Shown here: one piece after another, positions 32,500 through 45,129 of the stretch
Numbering within the stretch: position 1 is the stretch's first letter
Layout: the number at the start of each line of letters is the position of its first letter
Source of the DNA: Miscanthus floridulus
Taxonomy: Eukaryota > Streptophyta > Magnoliopsida > Poales > Poaceae
DNA: 64,000 nt
NCBI RefSeq assembly: GCF_019320115.1
Contig: NC_089584.1
Span: 100,612,320-100,676,319, forward strand
Direction of reading: 5' to 3'
The notes under the pieces: model-generated
Database searches by the model: none
Seen by the model: the letters and a program-made list of their open reading frames with translations, nothing else
Told to the model about the DNA's origin: nothing
Translations under genes and position numbers: made by a program

Positions 32500-34838
32500 G
32501 GCTCCTCTGCCTCGTCTTACAGCCTAGCAATCTTCTCTGCATTCGTACCCTTCGCGTATCCGGTCACCACCCATTGGAGATCCACTAAAGGGTAGTGTGA
32601 CCTCAGCTGCATGAGTGCGTAGACGATGGCTCCATGGGCCACATTGTGCGCGCACTCCTTGAAGTCCACCCACGCTGTTCGGCAACAATCCATGACCGAT
32701 TGGTATGGCCTGTCACCGGGTAGATGTCCCCCCTTGGGTTGCTCCAAACCGACGTAGTCCAGCATGGGCTGGATACCCGCGATCATTGTCTCTAGCTTAT
32801 CATCTCGAGTCTTTACCTACTCCATGAGCACTTGGAATTGTGCTTGAGACTAATGTCGATACTCTACAAATGACACAGCTACATGATAAACTCATGCCTA
32901 AGGTCACTCAAGTTAAAACTGCATGAAAAACACTCACGACAAAGGTCCCAATGGCCTTCTCAGCCCTCTCCTTTGCTTTCTCCTTCACCTCCAAAAGCTG
33001 GCTGATGGCTTCCTGGGATAGGCTGAGCTCTAGCTCTAATGTTGCGCACAACAAATAGACATGTCACAGCACTAAATAATAGCAAAGCAAAATTCTAAGC
33101 CAAACCTTTTTTCCGATCAGGTGCTACTGACCAAGCTACTCAGTCATCAACTGGCCCTCAGCCTCCATCTACTAGTGCTACTTCTCCAACGCCTCAACCT
33201 TCACCTCTAGGTCCTCCCTGTGGTGGTGCTCTCGGAGCAGGCACTGCCTAGAGGTCAGTCCACCGATGCCTTGTAAGTTCTTGTTCTCTTCTAGCACTGA
33301 GGGTCATCTCCTCAAGCTGCTGTCAGCACTATTCAGGACACCTTCATCACATTCTGTAGGGGGCAAGCAGATTAGCTAACTCTTTCTTTCTGAAAAAATT
33401 CACTCAAGCTTTACTTCAATATGGGCTAGCATCGAAGTCAGATCGGTCCTCACCTTTTTCACCTCTAAGCTTGCCTCCCTCTCCTCCAGCATCTCAAACT
33501 CTTTGTCACACTGAATGACTGGTGCGGAGAAGTTGGGGCAGTGGGGTGGTCTCCCGCACTATCTCTTCGACCACAATGGTGGTCGATGGCAAAGACGCCC
33601 TCCTTGACTGCCGCTGTGCTCGGATGGGATGTTCGAGCACCACCTCCGCTGTTGACGCACCTGTAGACGGTGCTTGTTCGGTAGCTGTGGGCGGACCTTG
33701 TGCCGCACTACTCGGCATGTCCCCCCACAGGTTCCATAGTTGCCCCTGCAAGGCCACTCGATGTCGTCGCTACATCTCGCATCTCCTCCGCACCAGGATC
33801 GTCCTTGTCGTGCAACCCATCGCCAAGTGACATTGGTCTAGCTATCGAGGGCTCCCCCGTAGTATGGTCAGTTGCCCCTACAGCTATTGATTGTTTTGAG
33901 GCAAGGGCAACTAGATCTACTCTTGTCTACACTGGGTCAGTGGGGGGAGCCACTGGCTCCCCCACACGCCTTTTGTTGCTAGTAGCCGATGGTTGCAGTT
34001 CCTCCATCGACTCCACGCTTCAACAAGAAACAATAAGTTAAAGAAGCAAACTACCGTACCTAAGCAACATAGCAAGTAAACAAGGTACTTACAACTGCAA
34101 CTCCCATTGCGCAGCTCAGAACTAGCGTCCCCGCCTGCTACCCGTTGGCCCACCACCCGAACCACTCGGCTTCTCCATCGCCACCGCCAGAGTCATCCAC
34201 ATGGTCTCAGGGACTACGGTGGCCACCTACGCTATTACCATAGGTGGTGTAACTATGATCTCAGGGGCTTCAGCAAGTACTCGGGCTATTGACGCTGGTG
34301 CCACATGAGTCATCGCCGCTGACGATGCTCGAACACCACCAGGCATCATGGCCATGGCTTGTCATGTTCGTCGCATCTCGTGGATCTCCGCTCCGGCTGG
34401 TATGGCTGGTGGTGGTGTCCTGTCCCTCGGAGATGGTGGTGCTGCCAACCCATCGTCATCCGACAAGCTTGAAACCACCATTTGTCGTCTTTGGGGTGAG
34501 CGGGAGCACCGATGTTCATCGATTGCTCTTCTCGACAGGACGGATCCCAGCCGTCTTCGTTCTCTTTAGGGATGGCTCCTCGCTAGCAGGCCGCTTCCCC
34601 CAAAGTTTTTCATGGACACCTGATGTCCCGCTCACCTCTGTCCTTCATCATCATTATCATTTGAGCTATTCCCACTAGCCCCTGAGTTGGCTCGACATTG
34701 GGGACTGCTCGGCCAAGGTATCAACACCCCTCGGCCTAGTCCGCCGATGGCATGGCTAAGAAGTATGCTGCTCGGTCCTACCCATGGATCTTCAAGAGCA
34801 CGAGTGAGTACATCACAACAAAAAAGGAATTAGGCCAA
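32500..34838 (-). pseudogene. Antisense gene of T1, 3' exons
   Basis: Minus-strand reading gives the last exon: AGIQPMLDYVGLEQPKGGHL, then AWVDFKECAHNVAHGAIVYA and LRSHYPLVDLQWVVTGYAKG (32540-32786), which aligns with the last exon of the better preserved gene in D (FVKEVGEYIGAHVLSMVHAH). Upstream pieces at 33506-33757 and 33917-34165 are Ser/Thr/Pro-rich like D exons 2-3. The 5' exon is at 58615-59527, on the other side of solo LTR F. Function unknown; heavily broken. Confidence 0.6.
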
Positions 34839-34843
34839 ACTAA

Positions 34844-37535
34844 TGTCGCACCCGGTTTTAAAGACAAAACTAGATACACACTATATGTGAGCCTAGGAAG
34901 TTCAAATCTCACATATAGCCATAAATAAGGGTAATATCAATAGACAATGCTTAAATACATAACTGTATTAGTATAAATAATATAACCTCAGAGTATAGAC
35001 AATGGAAAGACAACTCCGATCTTAGGCGAAGACTCCAAATCCATAGGGACGACTGACTGGTTGACCACAAGCCTAACTCCTTTAGACTGGCAATCTGGTA
35101 CCCATCCGGGATTTTCATTGGATGTAAAGCAAGTGTAAGCTCACCATGCTTAGCAAGTATATCAAAGGGATCTATGAGGCTCAAAAGGCTTGACACTGTT
35201 TGACTGCGGTTCATAATTTTAGTTGATCAAGTTTTAGCATCATGTATCACTACTTTAGTGAACAATCCCAATTCCCAAGTGATATTAAAGTATAGTCAAG
35301 TTTATCTCAATTCTCAACCATCCACCATCCACAGTAACCACTAATCTTGAAGGATCCAGACCGCTCGTATCCATGAGCACGGCTGTTATAACAGGTCAAA
35401 TATTTCTGCAGAAATTGTACATCTTTACCCACCGAGCTGTGATTCCCAATGCCGGGGTTTGCAAAGCCCACTACACCTCTACCTAGGAAGTGTGGCAGGG
35501 TTTCACTATGTAACCCTTAGCTAGTCGCACTAACAAGTCGTAGCTACTAAGGAGTGGCACGCGTGGGCAATGCAGCACGGTACACACATCCTAGCAGAAA
35601 AAGGAAAGATACCCTCTTACCCTTACTGGAAGCTATAGACGAGCTAGTACAATCTAGTTAACAGGTTAAAGTCAGAGCCATATGACACTCGGGGTTGTAC
35701 GGAACCTCCTGGGTTGCCGCTTCAGGATTAAGTCCATATGGAGAGGCACTAGAGAACTCAACCCCGTACTCTAGCCCGCTATCTATTGCTAAAAAGCTTC
35801 ATGTTATCATATTGCATAATGTCTTTAGTCATGTTTAACTATTATTCTATGTTCAGTGCTGCAGCATCTATCCAAAATGCATACCCAAACCCTAGGTAAC
35901 AAGGATATGTGGTACAAGTATTCATCTAGGTAAAGTCCTTAACGGTATATCAAATTAGACACATGCATGAATATGAAGTGTAATAATTCATAGGTACAAG
36001 GGGCCTTTGGTACACTTGCCTTAAATGTCGATCCTTCGGTAAGCTTTAATCTTCCACGTCCTTCTTCTTCTTCTAGATCATCACGTATATCTCACTGACT
36101 GGACATAATCGTAGAACACCACACAACATCCATACACATACATGCATAACATGCCATTGCATCTATATCAGAACAATACACCAATCATAGAAAATAAGTA
36201 AAAGAGTTTGAAATACGATTCTACGCATCGCTATGAACATACAGTCGCGAGAGGCACGCTAATCGGAGCTACAGTTGAAAAGATACATCTATCGGAAGAT
36301 TTTGCTTATAAAACAGAAAACCATAAGCTTTAAAACAATATACTAAAAGAGCAGGATCGTCGCTACAATCACGGGAACGCAAGAATCACCGATAATGGAA
36401 TTGTCATTAAAAAGAAACGACTATCAGGATTTTATATTACAAAAGAGAGAAAAAACCTATATGCTTGATTTATTTTAATTGAGCAAAACTATATGAAGCA
36501 TATTAATTCAGATTACATAAAATAACATTTTATTTTAAAAGCCGAGTTGAACTAGTCATATTTTATACATAAACATGCACGTATCATTTAATCAAATTAA
36601 CTTTAACTTTGCAAGAGAAAAATGCATGTGAAAGCATCTTAACTGACTTTATATAAATCATGTTGAAACTAAGCAAATTATAATTAATAAATACATATTT
36701 AAGTTGACATTAATTAACAAGTAATAATAAAAGGTAGATATTGTCCTAGATTACTGTTATTTAGAAACAAGTTTACGTAATCATTAAATAAATTAATATT
36801 TAAATTATAATATTATGAACATGGGATGTGATAAACGTTGCTACTAACGCGTACCTTACATTGGCATGATTTAACACGACAAGAACGAAGTTAACCCTAT
36901 GTAGTTGCTTTTAATTAAAAGCTATTGAATAAATATAAATTAATTTAATACCTTATATTAAAATTCAGAAACATTTGTTATATTGGATGACGCTGCTAAC
37001 ACGTATCACACATTGCGATAAAACTCACGCAATCGAATCGAAATCAAATACCTAAATCGACTTTAATTAAACAACGATTAATTAATTATAGACACAATTA
37101 ATATTTTAATAAAATAAATTCATAAACATGTGATATGAAAACTAATAACTCTACTACGTAGATCTCCACAACACAAAACTAACGCAACTGGAACGAACTA
37201 AAACAGAGCTAAAATGATTAAACAACGGGATTAACAGCAGGATGGCAAAATCATAAATAGTTGTATCTTCTATCTTGCTTCATTCATCTTCATCCCTACG
37301 TGGTTCTAGCCATGAAAGTTGCTTCTCGCGGAGGGAGTCAAGGACGACTGGCAGAGGGGCACCGAGCGCTGGCCGGTGACCGCGTTAGGCCGCGGTGGCA
37401 CAGGGGCCCATGCGCAGGGCCAAGCCATGGGGCCGCAACGGCCTGCACGGGCAAGGCCCGAGCGGCCTCGGTGGTGGCGCCCAGCCCTGCTCGCATGAGC
37501 AATTGATGTGAGGCTGGGCGTGGGAGGGCAGCGAC
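34844..37535 (-). repeat. Solo LTR F, left piece; no gene
   Basis: 2.7 kb of AT-rich LTR sequence with no supported coding region. 36400-37260 is especially AT-rich; 37300-37535 is GC-rich. The short frames here are not credible. Confidence 0.7.
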
Positions 37536-37935
37536 TGTCAACAAAAGATGCTCGGCAGTCCACCGAGGGGTATCCTGTGATGGTAGATTTGTTGGTGGGG
37601 GTGCACGTAATCAGGAACCGGATGGTGATACAAGGCGTACATACATCGATTTAGATAGGTTCGGGCCATCTGATCGACATAATATCCTACGTCCTGTGTC
37701 TTTGGTGTATTGTATTGAATATGAGATGTACCGATCTGCCTACTAGGGGACCCCTATCTCTCCTTATATACTCTAGAGGGGCAGGGTTATAAGGAAAGTA
37801 TCATATTTGGTACTATATAATAGCTTGCGGTGCACGCCGAGCAGCACCGTGCACACCTTGATCTTGTGGGCTGGGCCACCTCTGATGGTGCGGCCCATGT
37901 CTTGTCTTGTGGATACCGGGGGCCATACCCCCATA
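37536..37935 (-). repeat. 3' LTR of element B
   Basis: 400 bp from TGTCAACA to CCCCCATA, adjoining the polypurine tract complement gctagtctccgag at 37936. The TATA-type core is the complement of ccttatatactct near 37760. Confidence 0.9.
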
Positions 37936-38284
37936 GCTAGTCTCCGAGCCTGATAGTAGGTGACGTAGTCACGTGGTGCCAGAGTCAGAAAGTAGAAGAC
38001 TAGCCGAGCAGGCAGCCAGTCCCCAGGCATAGCCTCAAGATGAGAAAAGCGCACATTGACTGCAAGGTGAAGTGTGCCCACTTAGTCCCCGAGCCTGCTG
38101 GAAGATGAAGAATGAATCTTGTAGCAGGGTCAAAGAAAAAGAAGTCTAAAAGCTTTGCCGATGTCATCTGACATGCGCGTATCAAGACCCCAGACGTGCT
38201 GCCCAAGATCAGCACCCTGATCTAAACAACATGGAGCAGCTTGATAGCACACTGATGAGACGTAGCAAGATCCGACCACCAAGG

Positions 38285-38815
38285 GCACCGAGGAGTTCCC
38301 AGCGTAGCTGGCGATGTCCGAGCACCGAGGAGTCCCCGGCGTAGCTGGCGATGTCCAAGCACCGAGGAGTCCCCGATGTGGCTGGCGATGTCTAACCATC
38401 GAGGAGTCCCCGACATAACTGGCGATGTCCGAGCACCGAGGAGTCCCCCACGTAGCTGGCGATGTCCGAGCACTGAGGAGTCCCCGGAGTAGCTGGCGAT
38501 GTCCGAGAACCGAGGAGTTCCCAGTGTAGCTGGCGATGTCCGAGCACCAAGGAGTCCCCGGAGTAGCTGGCGATGTCCGAGAACCGAGGAGTTCCCAGCG
38601 TAGCTGGTGATGTCCGAGCACCAAGGAGTCCCCAGCGTAGCTGGCGATGTCCGAGCAGCGAGGACTTCCCGGCGTAGCTGGCGATGTCCGAGCATCGAGG
38701 AGTTCCCGATGAAGCTGGCGAGGTCCGAGCACCGAGGAGTCCCCGGCATAGCTGGCGATGTCCGAGCACCGAGGAGTCCCCGATGTAGTTGATGATGTCC
38801 GAGCACCGGCATAGC
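38285..38815. repeat. 37-bp minisatellite, about 14 units, inside element B
   Basis: The unit starts gatgtccgagcaccgaggag and ends tccccggcgtagctggc, 37 bp. It aligns with the 44-bp unit of C except for the cgaggag heptamer present only in C. Like that array, it produces long minus-strand frames with a 37-residue period that I do not regard as genes. Confidence 0.95.
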
Positions 38816-39828
38816 TGGCGATGACCGTGCGGTGAAGTGTGCCCACTTAGTCCTCGAGCACGAAGAATCCGAGCACCGAGGAGTAACCAACGTATCTAGC
38901 GATGAAGCACGAGTGACGAACAGTCTGGTCAACTAGTCGGTGGTGAAGTGAGCATTGAGTAGAAACGATCAGCGAACAGTCCGATCAACTGGTCGGCGAT
39001 GAAGTCCATGAACCTAGCGGTCTGACCAATTGATTGGTGGAGAAGTCCGAGCACCAAGTGGTTTGATCACCTGAACATTGATCCTGCAATACAAATATGT
39101 AGAATGGGTAGTACATGATGTAAAAATATATGAACTCTGGAGAAAAATCAGCAATGGCAATCAAATAGCATATGTAGCTCGGCGATCAGTTGGTGTGAAG
39201 ATATATTTATATTTAATACAAACCACCCGACCAGTTAGTATGTAGTTGAGTCTCCAACCTTAGCTAGCCTGTTAACCATAACGTGGAGCGCGGAGCCCGT
39301 GTGCGTGTAGGAAGAACAAAGCGTCGCTAAGGAGCCGCTGTCGACCACCCATAATGCAGAGGGCAGACGCTCGTGCATGTGTAGGGAGGAGCCGGAGACA
39401 TGGCTATCTATGGGGACATCTGAGCATCAACATGACTATTCGGGGGTTTGGAAAATTGTTTGGAGAGCAAACATGGAGAAAACAGTTCGGAGAAATATTG
39501 CGGCGATATATGGAGGCTGGAGAATATTTAGAAGAATATTAAAGCGTGACTTAGCTTTAGATAGAATGTCTGGTTGGCGGCATATGGCGTTACCTGATCG
39601 GTGATGCGAGCAGCTCGCTTGACGGCTGGAACGAAGTTGATCTTGTGTTGGAGTAGGACAAACGTAGTCAGAGCTTGGCGGTGTTAATCCACGTATGAAG
39701 ATGTGTGCCGTGGTTGTCGAAGGATGTCGGCGCGATCCACCGAGTTGCCGCGAAGGATGTTGATCTTGAGTTACGCCATCTGGTTCGCCCGGGATCAGCG
39801 CGCACAAGCCCCTACCTAGCACGCCAAC
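38816..39828 (-). other. Leader and spacer of element B, no gene
   Basis: Collinear with 2546-3586 of C: 'gaacagtctggtcaactagtc', 'gagtctccaacctt', 'gagcgcggagcccgt' and the PBS-like complement cctacctagcacgccaac next to the LTR. No coding support. Confidence 0.7.
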
Positions 39829-40040
39829 TGTCAACAAAACATGCTTGGTAGTCTACCGAGGGGTATCTCATGATGGTAGATTTATCAATAGGGGTGCACG
39901 TAATCAGGAACCGGATGGTGACACAAGGTGCAGAGACAGCGATTTAGACAGGTTCGGGCCGTCTGATCAACGTAATACCCTATGTCTTGTGTCTTTGGTG
40001 TATTGTATTGAATATGAGATGTATCGATCTATCCACTAGG
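39829..40040 (-). repeat. 5' LTR of element B, left piece
   Basis: Starts TGTCAACAAAAC and stops at 'ccactagg', where D is inserted. The LTR resumes at about 52412. Confidence 0.85.
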
Positions 40041-40511
40041 TGTCGATGAAATATGGTCGGCAGTCTACCTAGGGGTATGCCCAAGGTAGTAGATTGTCGG
40101 CAGACAGATGCGCAAGCTACAAACAAGATGGTGACGCAAGACAGACACGAGGTTTTATCCAGGTTCGGCCACCGTGAAGGCATAATACCTACGTCCTGCG
40201 TCTGATTGTATTGCTGTATGTCAATGAGAGATGTTTTTTAGAGGGGTCCCCTGCCCGCCTTATATAGTCCGGGGGGCAGGGTTACAGATCTAGAAACTAA
40301 TCCTAGCCAGTTACAATTGCCATAGGTGGCCGGATAAGGATTCCTATTCTAACCGACCAGGATCTTGCTTGATCTCCAAATCTACCTTGATTCCTTGCGC
40401 GGGATTTCAAACAGGTTGGTCAGGCCACGCGTCGTCTTCTAGTGGGCCAGACCCCCTGATCCGGGCCGGCCCAAGCCTAGCCGTAAGGGTATAGGGGTTA
40501 ATACCCCCACA
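40041..40511 (-). repeat. 3' LTR of D
   Basis: 471 bp from TGTCGATGAAAT to CCCCCACA. The TATA box is the complement of ccttatata near 40258. It is closely related to the T1 LTR at its 3' end (complement of ctgccgacc and ttcatcgaca). Confidence 0.9.
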
Positions 40512-40526
40512 GCTAGTCCCCGAGCA
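40512..40526 (-). other. Polypurine tract of D
   Basis: Plus strand gctagtccccgagca directly after the LTR edge; minus strand TGCTCGGGGACTAGC. The 13-mer agtccccgagcac found here is also the core of each 28-bp minisatellite unit at 41100-41370. Confidence 0.75.
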
Positions 40527-41094
40527 CCATGTATTATGCTGCGACATGCCGTTCGATCTCCTTCGACTAATGCGATCCGTCTTCATGTCATCTCCAACTG
40601 ATTAAAATATTGACCAATCGAATGTGCCAGCATTCTGGTCAGAACAAAGAGCAGTAGGCCACGATTATAGCCGAAGATTCTGGTTGTCCGAAGAATGCAT
40701 GGTGATCTAAAGAAAAAAGAAAAAGATTTCTTTCCTTATCAAGTGTGCCCACTTGTATTTCTGAAAAGAAATGTAAGTGACCCTTGGACAATAGTAATTC
40801 TAGCAAACAGTCAAAGCGTAGGGGTCGATAAAATAAGCACATTCACCGCAAGGTGAAGTGTGCCCACTTAGTTCCCAAGCCTAGTAGTAGGTGACGTAGG
40901 CACGTGGTGCCAGGGTCTAAAAAGAATTTCCACTGAAGTTAAGCATCCAATCGTTGTACAAGCAATACGAGATGCACCGGCAGGTGCATCGTACCGATGT
41001 AGTCCCCGAGCTTGCTGGAAGGCGAAGTATAAGCCTTGTAGTAAGGTCTAAATAAATGCCTCTCGACTGTATGTGAGTACAAATCACATGTAGC

Positions 41095-41372
41095 CGAGGA
41101 GAGCGGTCTCCGAGCAGTGGTCGGAATAGTTCCCGAGCACGATAGTGGTCAGAAAAGTCCTCGAGCATGTTAGTGGTCGGAGCAGTCCCCGAGCACGGTA
41201 GTGGTCTGGACAGTCCCCGAGCACGGTAGTGGTCTAGACAGTCCCCGAGCACGGTAGTGGTCTAGACAGTCCCCGAGCACGGTAGTGGTCAAGACAATCC
41301 CCGAGCACGGTAGTGGTCTATACAGTCCTCGAGCACGATAGTGGTCTGGACAGTCCCTAAGCACGAGAGGTG
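41095..41372. repeat. 28-bp minisatellite, about 10 units, inside D
   Basis: The unit starts cagtccccgagcacggtagt and ends ggtctaga, 28 bp, nearly perfect at 41185-41330 and degenerate at the edges. It contains the polypurine-tract 13-mer agtccccgagcac. Confidence 0.95.
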
Positions 41373-41835
41373 CGGCGAAAAAACAAATGCCACTTGTACT
41401 ATTATTTTGTGTATTTATTTATTTACTTGCTCTATCAAGTCCAATCTGACATGTCTGGTCAAAAAAGGAGACGGGTATAGCACATCATACTGCCTTCTTG
41501 TCCTTTCAAGCAAACAGTTACGTGGCACCTGTAAGTAGGTGCGTCAGCGTGGGCCCTCTCACACTAGTAACGAAGAGGCGCATACATTGGCATAGATCTC
41601 GAGATTGTGAAAACAACCGTCTGCGGTGCGTGCGCACGTCTCCCAAGAATCTCGGGCAGACGAAACGGCAAAACTCTTGGTTAAATATAGTATAGAATTG
41701 GTAAGTTACTTTTTACCGAACCCCATTACCATTCACCGCCTCAGCCTTCTTCTTCCTCTTGCCAACCCTAATACCTCCAAAATCATCACCAATCAATCCT
41801 CCACCGTATCCTCGTTCATCAGCAAGGCAGGATTC
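41373..41835 (+). promoter_or_regulatory. Upstream region of the antisense gene in D
   Basis: No coding support. 'aaatatagtatag' near 41684 is TATA-like, and the following 150 bp are C/T-rich (ccgcctcagccttcttcttc), a usual grass 5' UTR composition, ending at the ATG at 41836. A promoter is inferred, not shown. Confidence 0.4.
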
Positions 41836-44800
41836 ATGGCGAAAAGTGACGCCTAGAAGAAAGCAGGAGTCATGGCGAAGGAGTGGTGGAAGTCGAGAAG
41901 CAACGAGCAGACCATCGAAGACCTCATCATCATGGGAGTACTCCACAATAAGGAACTCGTAGAATGGCACGCGCCGGAGGGCGAGGGGTACCCCGATCCA
42001 CAACCAGGTGAGATTGTGGTTTTCAAAGACTTCTTCAAGCGGGCTTTTGGGGTTCTAGTGCACCCTTTCCTTCAGGGGCTCTGTCTGTACTATGAGATTG
42101 GGATTTGCAATCTGCATCCCAACTCAATCCTCCTTGTCTCCACCTTCATTCATCTTTGTGAAGCATATGGCGGCTTCCAGCCCCATTTCGACTTATTTCG
42201 CCATCTTTTTTGTCTACGGAAGAAAGGAAGCGGCGGCTCGAAGATAGCCGGAGGTGTGTACCTCAACCTCCGTGATCGGATGAAGGCCCAGTACCTGCAC
42301 TACCCTTGGAACACGTCGCTTGACGACTGGTCCAAGAAATGGTTCTACATCCACGAAGAGCCGAACACGATCACACTGTGCGACGTGGGGTTCATTCCAG
42401 AGAAGAGGACAAGCTGGTCAGAGAAGCCCGAGCACCTGGAACAGATTTTAGAAATACTTGGGATGATCCCGTGGAAGAAACTGGACAGTCCGAGCATGGT
42501 CGGGAGCTTCATCAGCCAACGGATCTAGCCCTACCAGAGGAGGGTACATCCTGGCTATGAGTACCAAGGTAGCGCAGACCCGACGAGGACAAGGCAGGAG
42601 GCGCTTGACAAGATCGAAGTCAGGGCTAGAATTGGAGAGCTATTTAACTTAGTTGATCCAAATTATGTCAGATTGAGCGACATCGAGCATGCTTTCAAGC
42701 TCGCCCAACCTCCCCCAAAGGTAACCCATCTTGCCTTGTACCCGTAGTCTTATATTGTAATAGGAACTTACTGTGTTATCTCCTATTTGTTTCCTAGATT
42801 AATGGTCGGGATAGAGCAATAGTGTTTGCGTCGCCACCCCCTAGTGTAGATTGGCCGCAAGCTGCCGACCCAACCGCCTAGACAAGCGCCAGGGTTGAAG
42901 ACATCGACTGGGCCATGCTTGGAGTTGGAGAGGAGGCAGCGGCCAAAGCTGCTGGTAAGCGGCCGACGGCCAGCAAGCGTCGTCAGGCGATCTTTACTCT
43001 GTTGGACGATGACACAGAGGAGGGAGAGGATGCAGACATCTTTCGACTCATCCCTCGAAAGAGGAGGAGGCAACTAGAGTCAACGGAGCAAGGTGGGTCC
43101 TCCGTGTCGGTGGGACCCACATCGCCGACCACTGTAGCGCGAAGGACAAGTGGCGGAGGGGTCGAGCACCAAGCCCCAGCTATGGTGCTGGATGTAGAGG
43201 GAGACCAAGTGTCACCCGCACAGCACGTGGAGCAAGCACGGCCGAAGAGACGTGCCTTTGCCACATCATTCCGTGCTTCCAACATGTAAGTATTTGTAAC
43301 TTTGATGTAAGCTTGCAATTTGTTTTGATTATGGTTGCCCTTTGAACTTATCTCAGATGTACTAGGTCGGCGTCCACCAAAAATCCGGATCAACTAGCCG
43401 GGAGCGGCGTGGCTCCGCTAGCAATTGTAGAGAAGACTGCCCAGCAGCCGTCCATGGAGGAACCCATAGCAGAAAATCCGTCGGAGCCTCAGCCCGCCAG
43501 CATTCAGACAACAGTCCCCGAGCAGGGGGTCGAGGGAAGAGCCGAGCCAAACACAAGTGCTCCGAGCACTAACCCTGCGGAGGGCGACACCTCAGCACCA
43601 AGGGTAACGGGTCAGACCGAGGAGCAGCGGCCGGAGGCGAGAGCACAGAGCACGTTTGTTGATGCTGTAGCCCGTGGGAAGGCCATAGTGATCGCAGAAG
43701 CTGCTAACTTCGGACCAGCACCGATACCCGAAGAAGAGGCCGAAGAGGATGAAGTAGAAGAGGTCCTGGGTCATCCACAGGATAGGAGACAACATGTATA
43801 TGTGTCGCACTGGCGGAACGACCAATGGGTTGTTCATGAGGAAATCCCAGAGGTAGAAGAGACCATGAAAGTTGAACGAGCGGCGAAACGACTGGTGATG
43901 GAGGTCCAGGTATGCTTTGCTTCACCATCTAATCTTGCTGTCTAGTCAAACTTTCTTACTTAGCTTTTTGCACACAAGACTTAATGAAGACCGCAGGGTA
44001 CCGTAAGAAATACTTTGACCAGATCGAGGGGATCACTGCAAACAATAAAGAGCTGATGGACGAAGTGGAATGCTTGCGCCACCAACTTGAAGCCGCCAAC
44101 CATGAGAGGACGGAGCAAGAGTCCCAGAACTAGAACCTAGTCGTCCAGCTCAGTAACAAAGAGCAGGAAAGAACAAGTAAGTAGTCACTTTATCACAACG
44201 AGTGCATGACAAGTGTTGTTGCGTTGTTGGTAGTAATAGCTGTAGCGTAGGCTTAGAAGCCAAAGTGGTCCATCTCCGAGAGGAGAACAGTCATGCGGTC
44301 GTAGAGTGTGATCGCCTGAAGGAGGACAACAGAAAACTGGTGCATGACCAGTCCCAGCTCCGGGACCACACGACCAAGATGAAAGAGGAACTAAAAAGTA
44401 AGTTTTCCAAACCCCTTTGCTCACTTTTGTTGCCCGCCTTATCTTGTCGTGGTATGACGTTCTAATAGCTTGTGTGGTTTGTAGTTTTAAAAGTCAATGC
44501 GAAGAAGCATCTGGAGGCCATGATAAAAGATCATGATGGCTGGAAGGTGCAGTGCCAAGAGATCACCTTGGATCGGGACACATGGAAAAACCGGTGCCAG
44601 GAAGTGGCAACAGGCATTTTGTCGGTCCTCAACCTTATTGATCCAGCGCTTACAGAGGACGTGCCAAGGACGCCACAGCTCGGACTGGTCGATAGATGTT
44701 GAAAGGCATGGGGATGGTTCTAGGAGTTCGTGAAGGAGGTGGGTGAGTACATAGGCGCACATGTGCTAAGCATGGTGCATGCTCACTACCCCTTGATCGA

Positions 44801-45129
44801 TCTCAAGCGCCTGGAGGCTGGATACCCGAAGGAGGTAGATCTAGACAAGGCTGAGGAGCTTTGGATGACCCAACTAGACTTGTCGGCAAAAATAATTGGT
44901 GACATTAACCTGTGTGGAGGCGGGACAGCACCTGTACAGGGTACGCCATCAACAAGTCAGCTGGAAGCGCCTTCAGTTTTAAGCCAACCGGTAAAGCCTG
45001 CGGTCTTGACCAGCTAGGCATCGGCGGGGCCATCTTCTTTAGCTCGACCAGTACAAGAGTCCCTGAGACTTGAGCACGATGTCAGGACCAGTGAGCAGCA
45101 GGTGCCGCGTGCCCCGACCAGCCAATAGG
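41836..45129 (+). pseudogene. Six-exon antisense gene of D (putative gypsy-type transposon domain, coiled coil)
   Basis: Exons 41836-42720, 42798-43285, 43357-43909, 43997-44176, 44257-44397 and 44485-about 45129, all with GT-AG introns of 70-100 bp. Exon 1 carries the domain typical of genes encoded opposite to gag-pol in Tat elements: EWWKSRSNEQTIEDLIIMG, VVFKDFFKRAFGVLVHPFLQ and GLCLYYEIGICNLHPNSILL. Exon 2 is acidic with a basic PRKRRRQ motif. Exon 3 is Pro/Glu/Ala-rich. Exons 4-5 are coiled coil (YFDQIEGITANNKELMDEVE). Exon 6 ends with LSMVHAHYPLIDLKRLEAGY. The molecular role is unknown in the family. In-frame stops at 41854, 42526, 42879, 44131 and about 44720 are all TAG; one at 44699 is TGA. 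Otherwise the frame is intact over some 800 codons. Confidence 0.75.

Noticed and set aside
37536..37935. Reading the TGTCAACA...CATA LTRs as plus-strand elements
   Set aside because: Both orientations start TG and end CA-like, but PPT and PBS positions fix C and B as minus-strand.
38130..38932. Long minus-strand frames in the 37-bp array
   Set aside because: Same artefact as in element C, with a 37-residue period.
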